From contig NZ_JACJKW010000001.1 of the NCBI RefSeq assembly GCF_016901775.1, positions 1 to 64,000 on the forward strand: a DNA stretch of 64,000 bases, in the 5' to 3' direction. This DNA is from Intestinimonas butyriciproducens. GTDB lineage: Bacteria; Bacillota; Clostridia; Oscillospirales; Butyricicoccaceae. Numbering within the stretch: position 1 is the first letter of the stretch; every line of letters begins with the position of its first letter. A program made the position numbers and the translations under genes. Below, one piece after another: positions 1 to 8,833 of the stretch. The notes beneath the pieces were generated by a model. That model searched no databases and was not told the origin of the DNA. It saw only the letters and a list, made by a program, of their open reading frames with translations.

Positions 1-35
1 ATTACCCCCCCCCCCCGTCAATATTTGGAAATAAA

Positions 36-66
36 AAACAGAGCCAAATTTGGCTCTGTTTTTTTG
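36..66. terminator. Bidirectional intrinsic terminator
   Basis: A perfect 20-base palindrome at 39-58 is flanked by A-runs on the left and a T-run on the right, so it can end transcription in either direction. It lies just past the stop of the minus-strand gene at 82-1272 and is its likely terminator. A run of 12 C residues at 5-16 lies next to it. Confidence 0.85.
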
Positions 67-81
67 TGATTTTTGCCCTGT

Positions 82-1272
82 TTATTTTGTGTAATTGTCG
101 AAATAACCCTGCACCAGAACGATGGGAGTACCCTTGTCGCCACTGCCGGAAGTCAGATCGCACAGAGAGCCCACCAGATCGGTAAGACGGCGGGGTGTGG
201 TGCCCTGAGAAACCATCTTGCCGGTGAGATCGGCATCCTTGTTCCGGATGTAATCAGAGATGGCGTCCTTCAGCTCCTGGCCTTCCAGATCGGCAAAATC
301 GTTATCCGCCAGGTATTTCAGCTTGACTTCGTTGGGCTGGCCCTCCAGGCCGGCGGTATAGGCCGGGGCCACCACCGGATCGGCCAGCTCCCAGATCTTG
401 CCCACCGGATCTTTGAAAGCGCCATCGCCGTAGATCATCACTTCCACATGCTTTCCGGTGCGCTCCTTCATCTGCTTCTGGATGCTTTCCACCACCGGAG
501 CGCAGTTTCTGGGGAAGAGCTTGACCCGCTCTTCGGTGGCCTTGTTGGAACCCAGAAGACCAAACTGCTCATTGCAGCCGCTGCCATCCACCGGCTGGGT
601 GAGGATCTCGTCCAGGCAATGAACCACCTCAGCCCCGGCCTTCTGCAAAAGCCGCTTGGTGCGGGCCCGGGTGTGGATATCGCAGCAAAGAACCTTTTTG
701 GTATAGTCCAGAATGGTGCGGCAGTCGTTGGCCAGAATGACCTCCACCTCACAGCCGCAGCTCTTTATCAGCTCTTTGTAATAGGCGATGTAGTCCACCC
801 CGGTAAAGGTGTGGCGGGCCGGCCCGAACAGCTGATGGAAACGCTCTTCGGTGAGCACATCGGTCCAGGGATTGATTCCCTTTTCATCCAAGGCGTCCAG
901 ATCCACCAGATGATTTCCCACTTCATCGGAAGGATAGCTGAGCATAAGCACGATTTTTTTGGCGCCCATGGCGATGCCCTTGAGGCACATGGCAAAACGG
1001 TTGCGGCTGAGGATGGGGAAAATCACGCCCATGGTCTCTCCGCCGAATTTGCTCTTCACATCCTGGGCGATCTGCTGCACGGTGGCATAGTTGCCCTGGG
1101 CCCGGGCTACCACCGCTTCGGTCACGGCGATGATATCCTGGTCATGGATCTGAAAACCGCTGCTTTCTGCGGCATTCAGAACACTGTCCACCACGATCTT
1201 GCTGATGTCGTCCCCTTCCCGGATGATGGGGGCCCGAATGCCCCGGGAAACGGTTCCCACTAATCTTTCCAC
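82..1272 (-). CDS. Coenzyme F420-0:L-glutamate ligase-like protein
   Basis: A 396-residue protein that looks like the CofE/F420-0 gamma-glutamyl ligase family, whose archaeal and actinobacterial members add glutamate to coenzyme F420-0. The N-terminus carries the family-like stretch VGTVSRGIRAPIIREGDD, followed by AVTEAVVARAQGNYA. I chose the GTG at 1272 because an AGGGAG box lies 9 bases upstream and family similarity begins there; an ATG at 1329 would add 19 residues. No F420 biosynthesis or F420-dependent gene is visible nearby, so the acceptor is unknown and could be another folate-like or flavin-like molecule. It appears to be a single-gene unit, with a TATAAT on the minus strand at 1337-1342 and a terminator at 36-66. 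Confidence 0.75.
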   Translation of the reverse strand: MERLVGTVSRGIRAPIIREGDDISKIVVDSVLNAAESSGFQIHDQDIIAVTEAVVARAQGNYATVQQIAQDVKSKFGGETMGVIFPILSRNRFAMCLKGIAMGAKKIVLMLSYPSDEVGNHLVDLDALDEKGINPWTDVLTEERFHQLFGPARHTFTGVDYIAYYKELIKSCGCEVEVILANDCRTILDYTKKVLCCDIHTRARTKRLLQKAGAEVVHCLDEILTQPVDGSGCNEQFGLLGSNKATEERVKLFPRNCAPVVESIQKQMKERTGKHVEVMIYGDGAFKDPVGKIWELADPVVAPAYTAGLEGQPNEVKLKYLADNDFADLEGQELKDAISDYIRNKDADLTGKMVSQGTTPRRLTDLVGSLCDLTSGSGDKGTPIVLVQGYFDNYTK

Positions 1273-1446
1273 TGTATCATTCTCCCTTTGCTTGTATTCC
1301 AGATAATCAGTTGGTATTCTTTTTCCCAACTGTTTTATTATACAGGAAAACTGGACTGGAAAAAACCATTTTTTCGTTTTTCTTCCCCTCTGTGGAAAAG
1401 TTTACAATTTGGAAATGACGAATGGGATATTAAAGTATAATAAATA

Positions 1447-1752
1447 CTATTTGTTTTTATTTTCTTCTTCGTCCCGTTCCCGCACATAATGCCGGTATTC
1501 CAGGGGAGTGGCCGGTTTGGCAGAAAGGCAGGCTTCCACTGTACTGGCCAGCGCCTCCACTTTATCCCTCAGCAGCGGCTGAAGGCAATAGGGCACATGA
1601 TCCCCATGATACCGGTGCAGTGCCACACATTCCTTGCATTTTCCATGCCAATCACACAGGGTATTGGGGCAAGTACAGCGGGTCACTTCTTCCTGCCCGG
1701 CCAACCGCCGGTTTTCCAGCACAAGCTGATAATACTCCTCTTTTGTTCTCAT
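1447..1752 (-). CDS. Small Cys-rich hypothetical protein
   Basis: A 101-residue charged protein with a tight Cys/His cluster near residues 25-50 (CTCPNTLCDWHGKCKECVA, then HRYHGDH), which looks able to bind a metal such as zinc. I do not recognise the family with certainty and assign no function. The ATG has AAGGAGG 8 bases upstream. It lies downstream of the phospholipase-like gene on the same strand, but a terminator-like hairpin separates the two. Confidence 0.7.
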   Translation of the reverse strand: MRTKEEYYQLVLENRRLAGQEEVTRCTCPNTLCDWHGKCKECVALHRYHGDHVPYCLQPLLRDKVEALASTVEACLSAKPATPLEYRHYVRERDEEENKNK

Positions 1753-1773
1753 TGCGCATTCCTCCTTTTTATC

Positions 1774-1801
1774 AAAAAAGCCGCACCACTGTGGGTACGG
1801 C
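1774..1801 (-). terminator. Intrinsic terminator after phospholipase-like gene
   Basis: On the minus strand an imperfect GC-rich hairpin (arms at 1780-1789 and 1792-1801) is followed by six T residues. It lies 66 bases past the stop of the gene at 1867-2433. Confidence 0.65.
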
Positions 1802-1866
1802 TTTCGGCTGTCAGAAAATTTTATGGCATGGCGGCGTTTGCTCTGTTCCAGGGCAGAGCGCTGGTT

Positions 1867-2433
1867 TTACGATCCGGCCTGGGCCAGCGCCACAGGATGG
1901 GCTTCCTCCCAAGGCTGACGGGCCAGACTGTGAAGCACCAGCACACAGCCGCGAACCACGGCATTGGTTTCTTCTTCATAGCTGTGCTTCTTTGCGGCAA
2001 ATTCCCGCTGCTCGCTGAAAAACCGCTCCAAAGCGCCGCTGCGGGAAGGATACACATCTTCCATGGCCAGTCTTCCGGCCAGGGGCAGCTGCCGTTTCAT
2101 CTGACGGCTTTGACGCATTTCGTAGAGCATATGCTCTTTCAGGGTATACTGATCGTGATGGATATGAACCCGACAGAAACTGTCGGCCGTATAGTGACAA
2201 ATCTCTCCCAAGCGGAAGCTCTGGGCCAGACGGCTTTTGGGACGCTTGGCCAAAAACCCTTCCACCCGACTCACCGCTTCATTGATGTCGTGATAACCGG
2301 TGACGGCATTTTTCGCCAGATCGGGGAAAATGCTTCCGAAAGCAAAGACCACCGGGGACAGGCGTACCTGAAACCGCTCTTGAAGGACTGTGCTGACACG
2401 ACGGGCAATGCGAATGTGGGGAATGAGCAGCAT
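1867..2433 (-). CDS. Zinc-dependent phospholipase C family protein
   Basis: A 188-residue protein resembling the zinc-dependent phospholipase C/S1-P1 nuclease fold (PF00882 type). Visible features are FGSIFPDLAKNAVTGYHD, then GEICHYTADSFCRVHIHHD, which supply His and Asp residues spaced as in metal-binding helices of the family. Members are usually membrane- or wall-associated hydrolases, but no signal peptide is evident here, so it may act inside the cell or on another phosphoester. It is divergent from pyk, with about 290 bp between the two starts. Confidence 0.7.
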   Translation of the reverse strand: MLLIPHIRIARRVSTVLQERFQVRLSPVVFAFGSIFPDLAKNAVTGYHDINEAVSRVEGFLAKRPKSRLAQSFRLGEICHYTADSFCRVHIHHDQYTLKEHMLYEMRQSRQMKRQLPLAGRLAMEDVYPSRSGALERFFSEQREFAAKKHSYEEETNAVVRGCVLVLHSLARQPWEEAHPVALAQAGS

Positions 2434-2604
2434 ATTTTCTTCATCAGCTCCTAAAAGATTTTGCAGGCCGGATCAAGCCGGCAAAGAGGGTTTGCCAAAG
2501 GCCATTCTTTTCACTTATATCATATGATAAAAGACTCCTTCTGTCATGTGCAATTTGTTAAGAATTTGAAAAGTCTTTTTTGCCCTTTGTTTGGTGGATT
2601 TGCC

Positions 2605-2648
2605 TTGACGATGGCCAATGGGGGGTGGTACCATATCTTTGTATATGG
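2605..2648 (+). promoter_or_regulatory. Candidate pyk promoter with inverted repeat
   Basis: TTGACG at 2605-2610 is followed after 18 bases by TACCAT at 2629-2634. Overlapping the -10 and likely start is an inverted repeat, CCATAT at 2631-2636 and ATATGG at 2643-2648 with a 6-base spacer, which could be a repressor site. The -10 is imperfect. The rest of 2434-2728, about 290 bp between the divergent phospholipase-like and pyk genes, shows no gene. Confidence 0.4.
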
Positions 2649-2728
2649 CTTTATCCCGTGAGCAGATCGGCCCGACCGCGCCGGGCCGCTGCCGAAAAAG
2701 GCGCGCGGAAAGAAAGAAGAGGAAAAAG

Positions 2729-4480
2729 ATGATGCGAAAAACAAAAATTGTCTGCACCCTGGGCCCCGCCTGTGACGATCCGGATATTCTGCGCCGGATG
2801 ATGGAAGCAGGCATGAATGTGGCCCGATTCAATTTCTCCCACGGCACCCACGAAGAGCAGCAGGAGCGGTTTGACCGCTTTGATGCCCTGCGCCGGGAGC
2901 TTTCCCTGCCGGTGGCCGCCCTCTTGGACACCAAAGGGCCGGAAATCCGTCTCAAGACATTTGCCAATAAAAAAGTACAGCTGGAAAAAGGCCAGCTGTT
3001 CACTCTGCGCCGCACCGATGAACCGGGGGATGAAACAGGCTGCGGCATTTCCTATGAGCGTCTGTACGAAGATGTGCAGCCCGGCTGCACCATTTTGCTG
3101 GACGACGGCCTGATCGGCCTGACGGTGGAAAAGGTGGAAAACACCGATATCGTCTGCCGGGTGCTCAACGGCGGCACGGTTTCCGACCGGAAAGGGGTCA
3201 ACCTGCCTGGCGTACGCTTTTCCATGCCCTATCTGTCCAAAAAGGACGAAGAAGACCTGCTCTTCGCCGTCAAAAACGATTATGACTATATCGCCGCTTC
3301 CTTTGTCCGCCGGGCCGACGATGTGATGCAGGTGCGGCGCATCCTGCGCCAGGCCGGCAGCGATATTCAGATCATCTCCAAAATCGAAAACGCCGAAGGC
3401 CTGGAGAACATCGACGAGATTTTGGCTGTGTCCGACGGCGTCATGGTGGCCCGGGGCGATATGGGGGTGGAGATCCCCTTTGACAAGCTGCCCCCCATCC
3501 AGAAGATGATGATCAAAAAGGCCAACAACCAAGGAAAAATCGTCATCACCGCCACCCAGATGCTGGATTCCATGATGAAAAATCCCCGCCCCACCCGGGC
3601 GGAGGTTTCCGATGTGGCCAATGCCGTCTATGACGGCACCGGCGCCGTCATGCTCTCGGGCGAAACGGCAGCGGGCCTGTACCCGGTGGAGGCCGTGGAG
3701 GCCATGGCGGCCATCGCCCTTTCCACCGAGGAAAATATCAACTATCAGAACCGGCTGCGGGAAGAGGCCCCTTCGGCGGTGCCCAGCGTCACCAGCTCCA
3801 TTTCCTACGCCACCTGTACCACAGCCACCAGTCTGCATTGTGCGGCCATCATCCCGGTGTCCAAATCGGGACGCACCGCCCGGATGATCTCCCGCTTCCG
3901 TCCCCCTGTGCCCATCATCTGCTGCACCAACAGCCTGCGCAGCCAGCGGCGGCTCAGCCTGGTGTGGGGCGTCTGTCCCCTGGTGGTTCCGGAAGCCGAC
4001 AGCACCGATGCCCTCTTTGCCGGTGCAGTGGAAGCCGCCCAAAAGGCCGGGCTTGTGAAAAACGGCGACATGGTGGTGCTCACTGCCGGTCTGCCTCTGG
4101 GGGTTTCGGGCACCACCAACCTTTTGAAAGTGGAAGTTATCGGCGATCTGCTGCTTTCGGGCACCGGCGTCACCCGGAAATGCGTCACCGGTCCTGTGGT
4201 GGTGTGCAAAGATGCCCAGGAAGCGCTGAAAAGCATTTCTGACGGTGACATCCTGGCCGTTCCCTATACCACCAACGAAATGATGCCCGCTATCCGCCGT
4301 CTCTCCGGTCTGATCACCGAGCAGGGAGGGCTGGATTCCCATGCCGCCACTTCGGCCCTGGCTCTGGACATCCCTGCCGTGGTGGGTGCTGTCAATGCCA
4401 CCGCCCTTTTGAAGAGCGGCTCCTGCGTCACGCTGGATGCTGCCACCGGCACGGTGTGCGCCGCCACCAAAGAAGCATAA
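2729..4480 (+). CDS. pyk: Pyruvate kinase
   Basis: A 583-residue pyruvate kinase, which turns phosphoenolpyruvate and ADP into pyruvate and ATP at the end of glycolysis. It starts MMRKTKIVCTLGPAC, carries NFSHGTHEEQ, DTKGPEIR and the substrate region ISKIENAEGLENIDEI, then VARGDMGVEIP and TATQMLDSMMKNPRPTRAE, and ends with the extra PEP-utiliser-like domain (EQGGLDSHAATSALALDIPAVVG) found in Bacillus and Clostridium enzymes of about 585 residues. I start at 2729, where AAGAGG lies 6 bases upstream; the open frame itself reaches back to 2618. It is monocistronic with a terminator close behind. Confidence 0.97.
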   Translation: MMRKTKIVCTLGPACDDPDILRRMMEAGMNVARFNFSHGTHEEQQERFDRFDALRRELSLPVAALLDTKGPEIRLKTFANKKVQLEKGQLFTLRRTDEPGDETGCGISYERLYEDVQPGCTILLDDGLIGLTVEKVENTDIVCRVLNGGTVSDRKGVNLPGVRFSMPYLSKKDEEDLLFAVKNDYDYIAASFVRRADDVMQVRRILRQAGSDIQIISKIENAEGLENIDEILAVSDGVMVARGDMGVEIPFDKLPPIQKMMIKKANNQGKIVITATQMLDSMMKNPRPTRAEVSDVANAVYDGTGAVMLSGETAAGLYPVEAVEAMAAIALSTEENINYQNRLREEAPSAVPSVTSSISYATCTTATSLHCAAIIPVSKSGRTARMISRFRPPVPIICCTNSLRSQRRLSLVWGVCPLVVPEADSTDALFAGAVEAAQKAGLVKNGDMVVLTAGLPLGVSGTTNLLKVEVIGDLLLSGTGVTRKCVTGPVVVCKDAQEALKSISDGDILAVPYTTNEMMPAIRRLSGLITEQGGLDSHAATSALALDIPAVVGAVNATALLKSGSCVTLDAATGTVCAATKEA

Positions 4481-4488
4481 TAAAACAC

Positions 4489-4516
4489 AAAACCCAGGGC
4501 TTTGCCCTGGGTTTTG
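4489..4516 (+). terminator. Intrinsic terminator of pyk
   Basis: A 10-bp GC-rich hairpin (arms about 4491-4500 and 4504-4513) has A residues before it and TTTT after it, just past the pyk stop codon. Confidence 0.85.
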
Positions 4517-4666
4517 CCATTTAAATGATGGAGTTTTGAGAAACAGGCTCCCGTTCCTGTCTCGCTGCTGTGATTACAAGATACCACAGTTTTATTGATA
4601 TGTCCAATCGTTTCTATTGATGAATCCCCCCTCTTTTATTCATAATCACCCAAGGAGGAATGGCGC

Positions 4667-5065
4667 ATGACATCGTCTTACAAAGAGTTTGATCTGCTTT
4701 CTTTTCAGCTGGGCATGGCGGCGGCCTTCTGCGAAATGGTGCAGCAAGGGGTAAAAAAACTGGCCCTCTCCCCGCCCATTGACCAAAAGGCCCTTCCCCA
4801 ACTGGAAAAGGCCCTTTATGAAGTAGCCGGGCACTATGGTGTATCGGTGTGGATCGATCCGGCCTTCCTCCCCTCCCAACTGGCCCGGGAGGAAGATCTC
4901 AAAGACAAAGCCGTGGCTCTCCTTTACCGGGATGAGCAGCTGCTGACGGTCTACCGGCAGCTGAAAGAGCGGCGGCAGAAGCTGAAGAACCAGGGCCTTT
5001 CCCCGGCAGAATGTGATGAGGCCATCACCCCTGCTCTGCGGGATCTTTTGGGATATCCCAGGTAA
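4667..5065 (+). CDS. Hypothetical protein, 132 residues
   Basis: The ATG follows a strong AAGGAGG with good spacing, and codon use matches the neighbours, so this is probably a real gene. The protein is mostly helical and charged, without signal peptide, membrane segment or a motif I can name (MTSSYKEFDLLSFQLGMAAA at the start, YRQLKERRQKLKNQ near residue 100). A promoter for the next gene lies in the gap after it, so the two may be separate units. Confidence 0.65.
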   Translation: MTSSYKEFDLLSFQLGMAAAFCEMVQQGVKKLALSPPIDQKALPQLEKALYEVAGHYGVSVWIDPAFLPSQLAREEDLKDKAVALLYRDEQLLTVYRQLKERRQKLKNQGLSPAECDEAITPALRDLLGYPR

Positions 5066-5079
5066 ATTTCCCCAATCGG

Positions 5080-5108
5080 TTGAACCTTTTCCCCTGGGGG
5101 TGTATCAT
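5080..5108 (+). promoter_or_regulatory. Promoter of the cyuA-like/M20 operon
   Basis: TTGAAC at 5080-5085, a 17-base spacer and TATCAT at 5103-5108 form a good sigma-A-type promoter 46 bases before the start codon of the next gene. Confidence 0.7.
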
Positions 5109-5153
5109 GGGAAGTGGAATTTGTCCGCATACTGAATTTATAGGAGAGCTTTT

Positions 5154-6398
5154 ATGAAACAGCTGGCCCAACTGATCCACCAGGACATGGCCCCGGCCTA
5201 TGGCGTCACCGAACCGGGAGCCATTGCTTATGCCTGCGCTCTGGCCCGCGCCCAGGTGCCCCAGGTGGAAAGCATCTGGCTGGGAGTCAATTCGGGCATC
5301 TATAAAAACGCCTTCACCTGCGCCATTCCCGGCACAGAAGAAGAAGGCTGCGCCTGGGCAGCGGCTCTGGGCGCCTTGGGAGGGGACGCCGAAAAAGGCC
5401 TGGCCGCTTTGGAAAACCTGTCGGAAGATGTCCATGCCCATGCCCAGGCCCTGCTGGAACAGGGAGCCGTCACCGTGGAAATGTGCCGCCTGGCTCCGGA
5501 GATCTTCATCGAAGCCCGGGTGGAAGGCGGCGGCCACCGGGGTGTGGCCCGGCTGGAAAACACCCACACCGGCCTGACCTATCTGGAAAAAGACGGCGTT
5601 GTGCTGAAAAACGATCCCCCTTCTCCCCAGCAGCAGGACCCCTGCCAGGAGATCTGCGGCTATACCCTGAAGGAGCTGTGCCAGTATGTGCGCCAGACTC
5701 CCCTGGAAGAATTTCTCTTTTTGGAGGATGCCCTGGCCATGAACCAGGCCCTTTTGCAGGCGGGGGAGCAGGAAAATAAGCTGCCTCTGACCCGGGCGCT
5801 GGCGGGAAACCGGGAGAGCATCCTGGATGAGATGACCTATCTGGCCTGCGGCGCCATCGAAGCCCGGGTCCGTGGGGCCTCGGCTCCGGCCATGAGCCTG
5901 ACCGGCAGCGGCAGCCACGGCATTCTGGCCACCATGCCCCTGCTGGGCGCCGCCCAAAAAGAAAACGCCAGCCGGGAAGACTTGCTGCGTGCCCTGGCTC
6001 TCAGCTGTCTTGTGACCATTTACATCAAAGAATATTCCGGCCGCCTGTCCGCCCTGTGCGGCTGCGCTTTGGCCGGCGGCACCGGTACGGCCTGCGGCCT
6101 GGTACTGCTTTTCGGGGGAAGCGATGAGCAGATCGCCCTGGCGGTGCAGAACATGGCCGCTTCCCTCACCGGCATGATCTGCCATGGTGGAAACCAGGGC
6201 TGTGCCCTCAAAGCCAGAGCCGGTGTGCAATGCGCCTGGGATATGAGCCGTCTGGCCCTTCAATCTCTGGCCGTGGACAGCCGCCACAGCATCCTGGGGC
6301 AAACCCCGGAAAAAACCATGCAGAACATGGGACGCATTGCCTGTCCCGGCATGACCCATACCGAAGAGACCATTCTGGAGATTCTTTCCGAAAAATAG
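5154..6398 (+). CDS. L-cysteine desulfidase / serine dehydratase alpha-like protein (UPF0597)
   Basis: A 414-residue protein of the SDH_alpha/UPF0597 family, whose known members (CyuA, L-serine dehydratase alpha) use a [4Fe-4S] cluster to remove sulfide or water and ammonia from cysteine or serine. The N-terminus DMAPAYGVTEPGAIAYA is the family signature, but the usual GCTEP reads GVTEP (Val18). Later cysteines at about residues 302 or 304, 343 and 350 (MICHGGNQGCALK) are placed like cluster ligands. It opens a run of four genes, the other three being M20 amidohydrolases, with gaps of 23-33 bases, which suggests one transcript for amino-acid or peptide breakdown. The real substrate is not certain because of the changed signature residue. 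Confidence 0.8.
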   Translation: MKQLAQLIHQDMAPAYGVTEPGAIAYACALARAQVPQVESIWLGVNSGIYKNAFTCAIPGTEEEGCAWAAALGALGGDAEKGLAALENLSEDVHAHAQALLEQGAVTVEMCRLAPEIFIEARVEGGGHRGVARLENTHTGLTYLEKDGVVLKNDPPSPQQQDPCQEICGYTLKELCQYVRQTPLEEFLFLEDALAMNQALLQAGEQENKLPLTRALAGNRESILDEMTYLACGAIEARVRGASAPAMSLTGSGSHGILATMPLLGAAQKENASREDLLRALALSCLVTIYIKEYSGRLSALCGCALAGGTGTACGLVLLFGGSDEQIALAVQNMAASLTGMICHGGNQGCALKARAGVQCAWDMSRLALQSLAVDSRHSILGQTPEKTMQNMGRIACPGMTHTEETILEILSEK

Positions 6399-6428
6399 AA
6401 AAGTGTATCCGCAAAAGGAGGAGATGTT

Positions 6429-7607
6429 ATGAACGCATTTGAGGAAGCCCGTGCCATCGAACAGGAAATCATCGCCTGGCGGCGGCAGATCCACCAGCAC
6501 CCGGAGATCGGGCAAAATCTGCCCCAGACCGCCGCTTTGGTGCGGCAGAAGCTGGATGAATGGGGCGTGGAATACCGGGAAGTGATCCCCAACGCCTTTA
6601 TGGCCTATATCGGCAAAAAGGGCGGCCACAGCATATTGATGCGGGCCGACATGGATGCACTGCCCATGGAGGAAAAAACCGGCTTGCCCTTTGCCTCCCA
6701 GTGCCCCGGGGCCATGCACTCCTGCGGCCACGACACCCATACCGCAATGCTTCTGGGCGCGGCCAAAATCCTGAAGGAGCATGAAGATGAGCTGCCCGGT
6801 CTTGCCATTCTCATGTTCCAGCCCGACGAAGAAGGGCTTACCGGCGCCCGGGATATGATCGCCGCCGGATGCCTGGAAGATCCCAAACCGGAGCGGGCCA
6901 TCGCCATCCACATTGCCGCCGACCGTCTGCAAACCGGCCAGCTGGCCATCAAAAGCGGCAACTGCATGGCTTCCAGCGACGGCTTCCGGGTGACCCTCAC
7001 CGGCAAGGGTGGTCACGGCGCTTCTCCCCAGGACAGCATCAGCCCCATCTATGCTGCCGTCAAACTTATCGGCGCTTTTGAGGACATTGCCCGCTATGAA
7101 ATCGATCCCCAGAAGCCCACTGTGGTGAATATCTGCGCCCTCCACGCCGGCTCCACCTACAACATCATTCCCAATGAATGCCAGGTAATGGGTACCATCC
7201 GCACCTTTGACGAAGAAGAGCGGACCTGGCTGCTGGACCGGCTCCAGAAGGCCATGCACCAGGTGGCTGAGCTCTATCGCTGCCAGGCCGAGTGGTACAT
7301 CGGCCAAAGCGCTCCCAGCACCAAGAGCGACCCGGACTTCTGCCAGAAACTCCAGGACCTGCTGACAAAGGATCTGCCGGAAATCGATCTGGTCCCCCTC
7401 CAGACCGGCAAGGCCATGGGCAGTGAGGACTTTTCCTTTGTCACCCAGCGCATCCCCTCGGCCATGCTTTCCCTGGGCAGCACCAGCCCGGAGGGTCAGG
7501 CCTATCCCGGCCACCATCCCAAAGTGGTATTTGACGAAAACTGCTTTGTCTATGGCACTGCCGCCTATGTGCAGATCGCCCTTTCCTATTTAAACAATGC
7601 GGAATAA
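6429..7607 (+). CDS. M20 family amidohydrolase (hippurate hydrolase-like), paralog 1
   Basis: A 392-residue M20D-type metallo-amidohydrolase, a family that removes acyl groups from N-acyl amino acids or splits small peptides in the cytoplasm. Metal-site features are HSCGHDTH, the acidic pair in QPDEEG, His in AIHIAADR and HHPKV near the C-terminus. WRRQIHQHPEIG at the start and RADMDALPMEEKTGLPFAS are typical of the family. AAAAGGAGGAG precedes the ATG. It is the first of three tandem paralogs, each near 390 residues and strongly alike, so they arose by duplication; the exact substrate cannot be read from sequence. Confidence 0.9.
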   Translation: MNAFEEARAIEQEIIAWRRQIHQHPEIGQNLPQTAALVRQKLDEWGVEYREVIPNAFMAYIGKKGGHSILMRADMDALPMEEKTGLPFASQCPGAMHSCGHDTHTAMLLGAAKILKEHEDELPGLAILMFQPDEEGLTGARDMIAAGCLEDPKPERAIAIHIAADRLQTGQLAIKSGNCMASSDGFRVTLTGKGGHGASPQDSISPIYAAVKLIGAFEDIARYEIDPQKPTVVNICALHAGSTYNIIPNECQVMGTIRTFDEEERTWLLDRLQKAMHQVAELYRCQAEWYIGQSAPSTKSDPDFCQKLQDLLTKDLPEIDLVPLQTGKAMGSEDFSFVTQRIPSAMLSLGSTSPEGQAYPGHHPKVVFDENCFVYGTAAYVQIALSYLNNAE

Positions 7608-7640
7608 AACAAGAAAATAATCCAAAAAGGAGTGTTACCT

Positions 7641-8810
7641 ATGAGCCTTTTGCAGGAAGCCCAGGCCATGGAGCAAGAGATCATCGGCTGGCGCCGGTAT
7701 TTCCATGAAAATCCCGAACTGGGGCTGGAATTGCCCAAAACCGCCGCCAAAGTCCAGGAAGAGCTAAAGAAAATGGGCGTCCGTTTCCGTCCCTGCGGCC
7801 AAAGCGGCGTGCTGGGCTACATCGGCAAAGAAGGAGGCAAAAGCATCCTTCTCCGGGGAGATATGGATGCTCTGCCCCTCACCGAGGACACCGGCCTGCC
7901 CTATGCATCCCAGTGCCCGGGAAAAATGCACGCCTGCGGCCATGACACCCATGCCGCCATGCTGCTGGGTGCAGCCAAACTGCTGAAAGCCCATGAAGAA
8001 GAGCTCCAGGGCCTTGTGATCCTGATGTTCCAGCCGGGTGAGGAAACCCTGTCCGGCGCCCGCTCCATGATCGAGGATGGCTGCCTGGAAAATCCCAAGC
8101 CCGATCACGCTGTGGCCATCCATATCGCCGGTGAGCCCTATCAGACCGGCCAGGTCAAACTGAGCCGGGGTACCATTGCCGCTTCCAGCGACAATTACCG
8201 GATCATTCTCCACGGCAAAGGCGGCCACGGAGCTTCTCCCCAAAACAGCATCAACCCCATTTTTGCCGCTGCCAAAATCGTGGAGGCCTTTACCGACATC
8301 GGCCGCTATGAGGTGGATCCTCAGCAGCCCACCGTGGTCAACACCTGCTCCATTCATGCAGGCACCACTTATAACATCATTCCCAACGACTGCGAGATCC
8401 GTGGTACCGTGCGCACTTTCAATGAAGAAGTACGGGCCAATCTGCTCAGCCGCATCCAGGAGACGGTGGAAAAGATCTGCTCTCTCTACCGCTGCACCTA
8501 TGAATTTTATAACGACTTCTCCACCCCCAGCAATTACAGCGAAGAAACCTTCTCCGATGAGCTGTATGCCATGCTGAAACGGGATCTGGAAGGAGTGGAA
8601 GTGCTTCCCCTGGACAGCAGCCGGATGATGGGCAGCGAGGATTTTGCCTATGTATCCCAGAAGATCTCTTCCTGCTCTCTCAGCCTGGGGGCCTCCAATC
8701 CGGATATTCCCCACTTCCCCGCTCACCATCCCAAAGTGCAGTTTGACGAAAAAGCCTTTGCCTATGGAGCCGCCACCTATGCCCAGGCCGCCCTGTCCTA
8801 TCTGAAATAA
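7641..8810 (+). CDS. M20 family amidohydrolase, paralog 2
   Basis: The second tandem M20D-type hydrolase, 389 residues. It keeps HACGHDTHAAM, a glutamate pair in QPGEETLSG, AIHIAGEP and the late AHHPKVQF, so the dinuclear metal site looks whole. I start at ATG 7641, which has AAAGGAG 9 bases upstream; an in-frame GTG at 7632 would add only three residues. It differs from its neighbours in the lid domain (KLSRGTIAASSDNYRI) and in C-terminal residues, hinting at a different acyl or amino-acid preference. It is co-directional with 33 bases before it. Confidence 0.9.
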   Translation: MSLLQEAQAMEQEIIGWRRYFHENPELGLELPKTAAKVQEELKKMGVRFRPCGQSGVLGYIGKEGGKSILLRGDMDALPLTEDTGLPYASQCPGKMHACGHDTHAAMLLGAAKLLKAHEEELQGLVILMFQPGEETLSGARSMIEDGCLENPKPDHAVAIHIAGEPYQTGQVKLSRGTIAASSDNYRIILHGKGGHGASPQNSINPIFAAAKIVEAFTDIGRYEVDPQQPTVVNTCSIHAGTTYNIIPNDCEIRGTVRTFNEEVRANLLSRIQETVEKICSLYRCTYEFYNDFSTPSNYSEETFSDELYAMLKRDLEGVEVLPLDSSRMMGSEDFAYVSQKISSCSLSLGASNPDIPHFPAHHPKVQFDEKAFAYGAATYAQAALSYLK

Positions 8811-8833
8811 AAAGAAAAGGAGCGTGCAACCAC

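Noticed and set aside
5-16. Run of 12 C residues at the left edge
   Set aside because: It may be a real slippage tract or a sequencing artefact at a contig edge; no gene reads through it in this window, so nothing more can be said.
2651-7517. Long antisense open frames (563 and 830 residues) over pyk and the M20 genes
   Set aside because: They are shadows of GC-rich real genes: low-complexity His/Gly/Ala text, no ribosome site, no family match.
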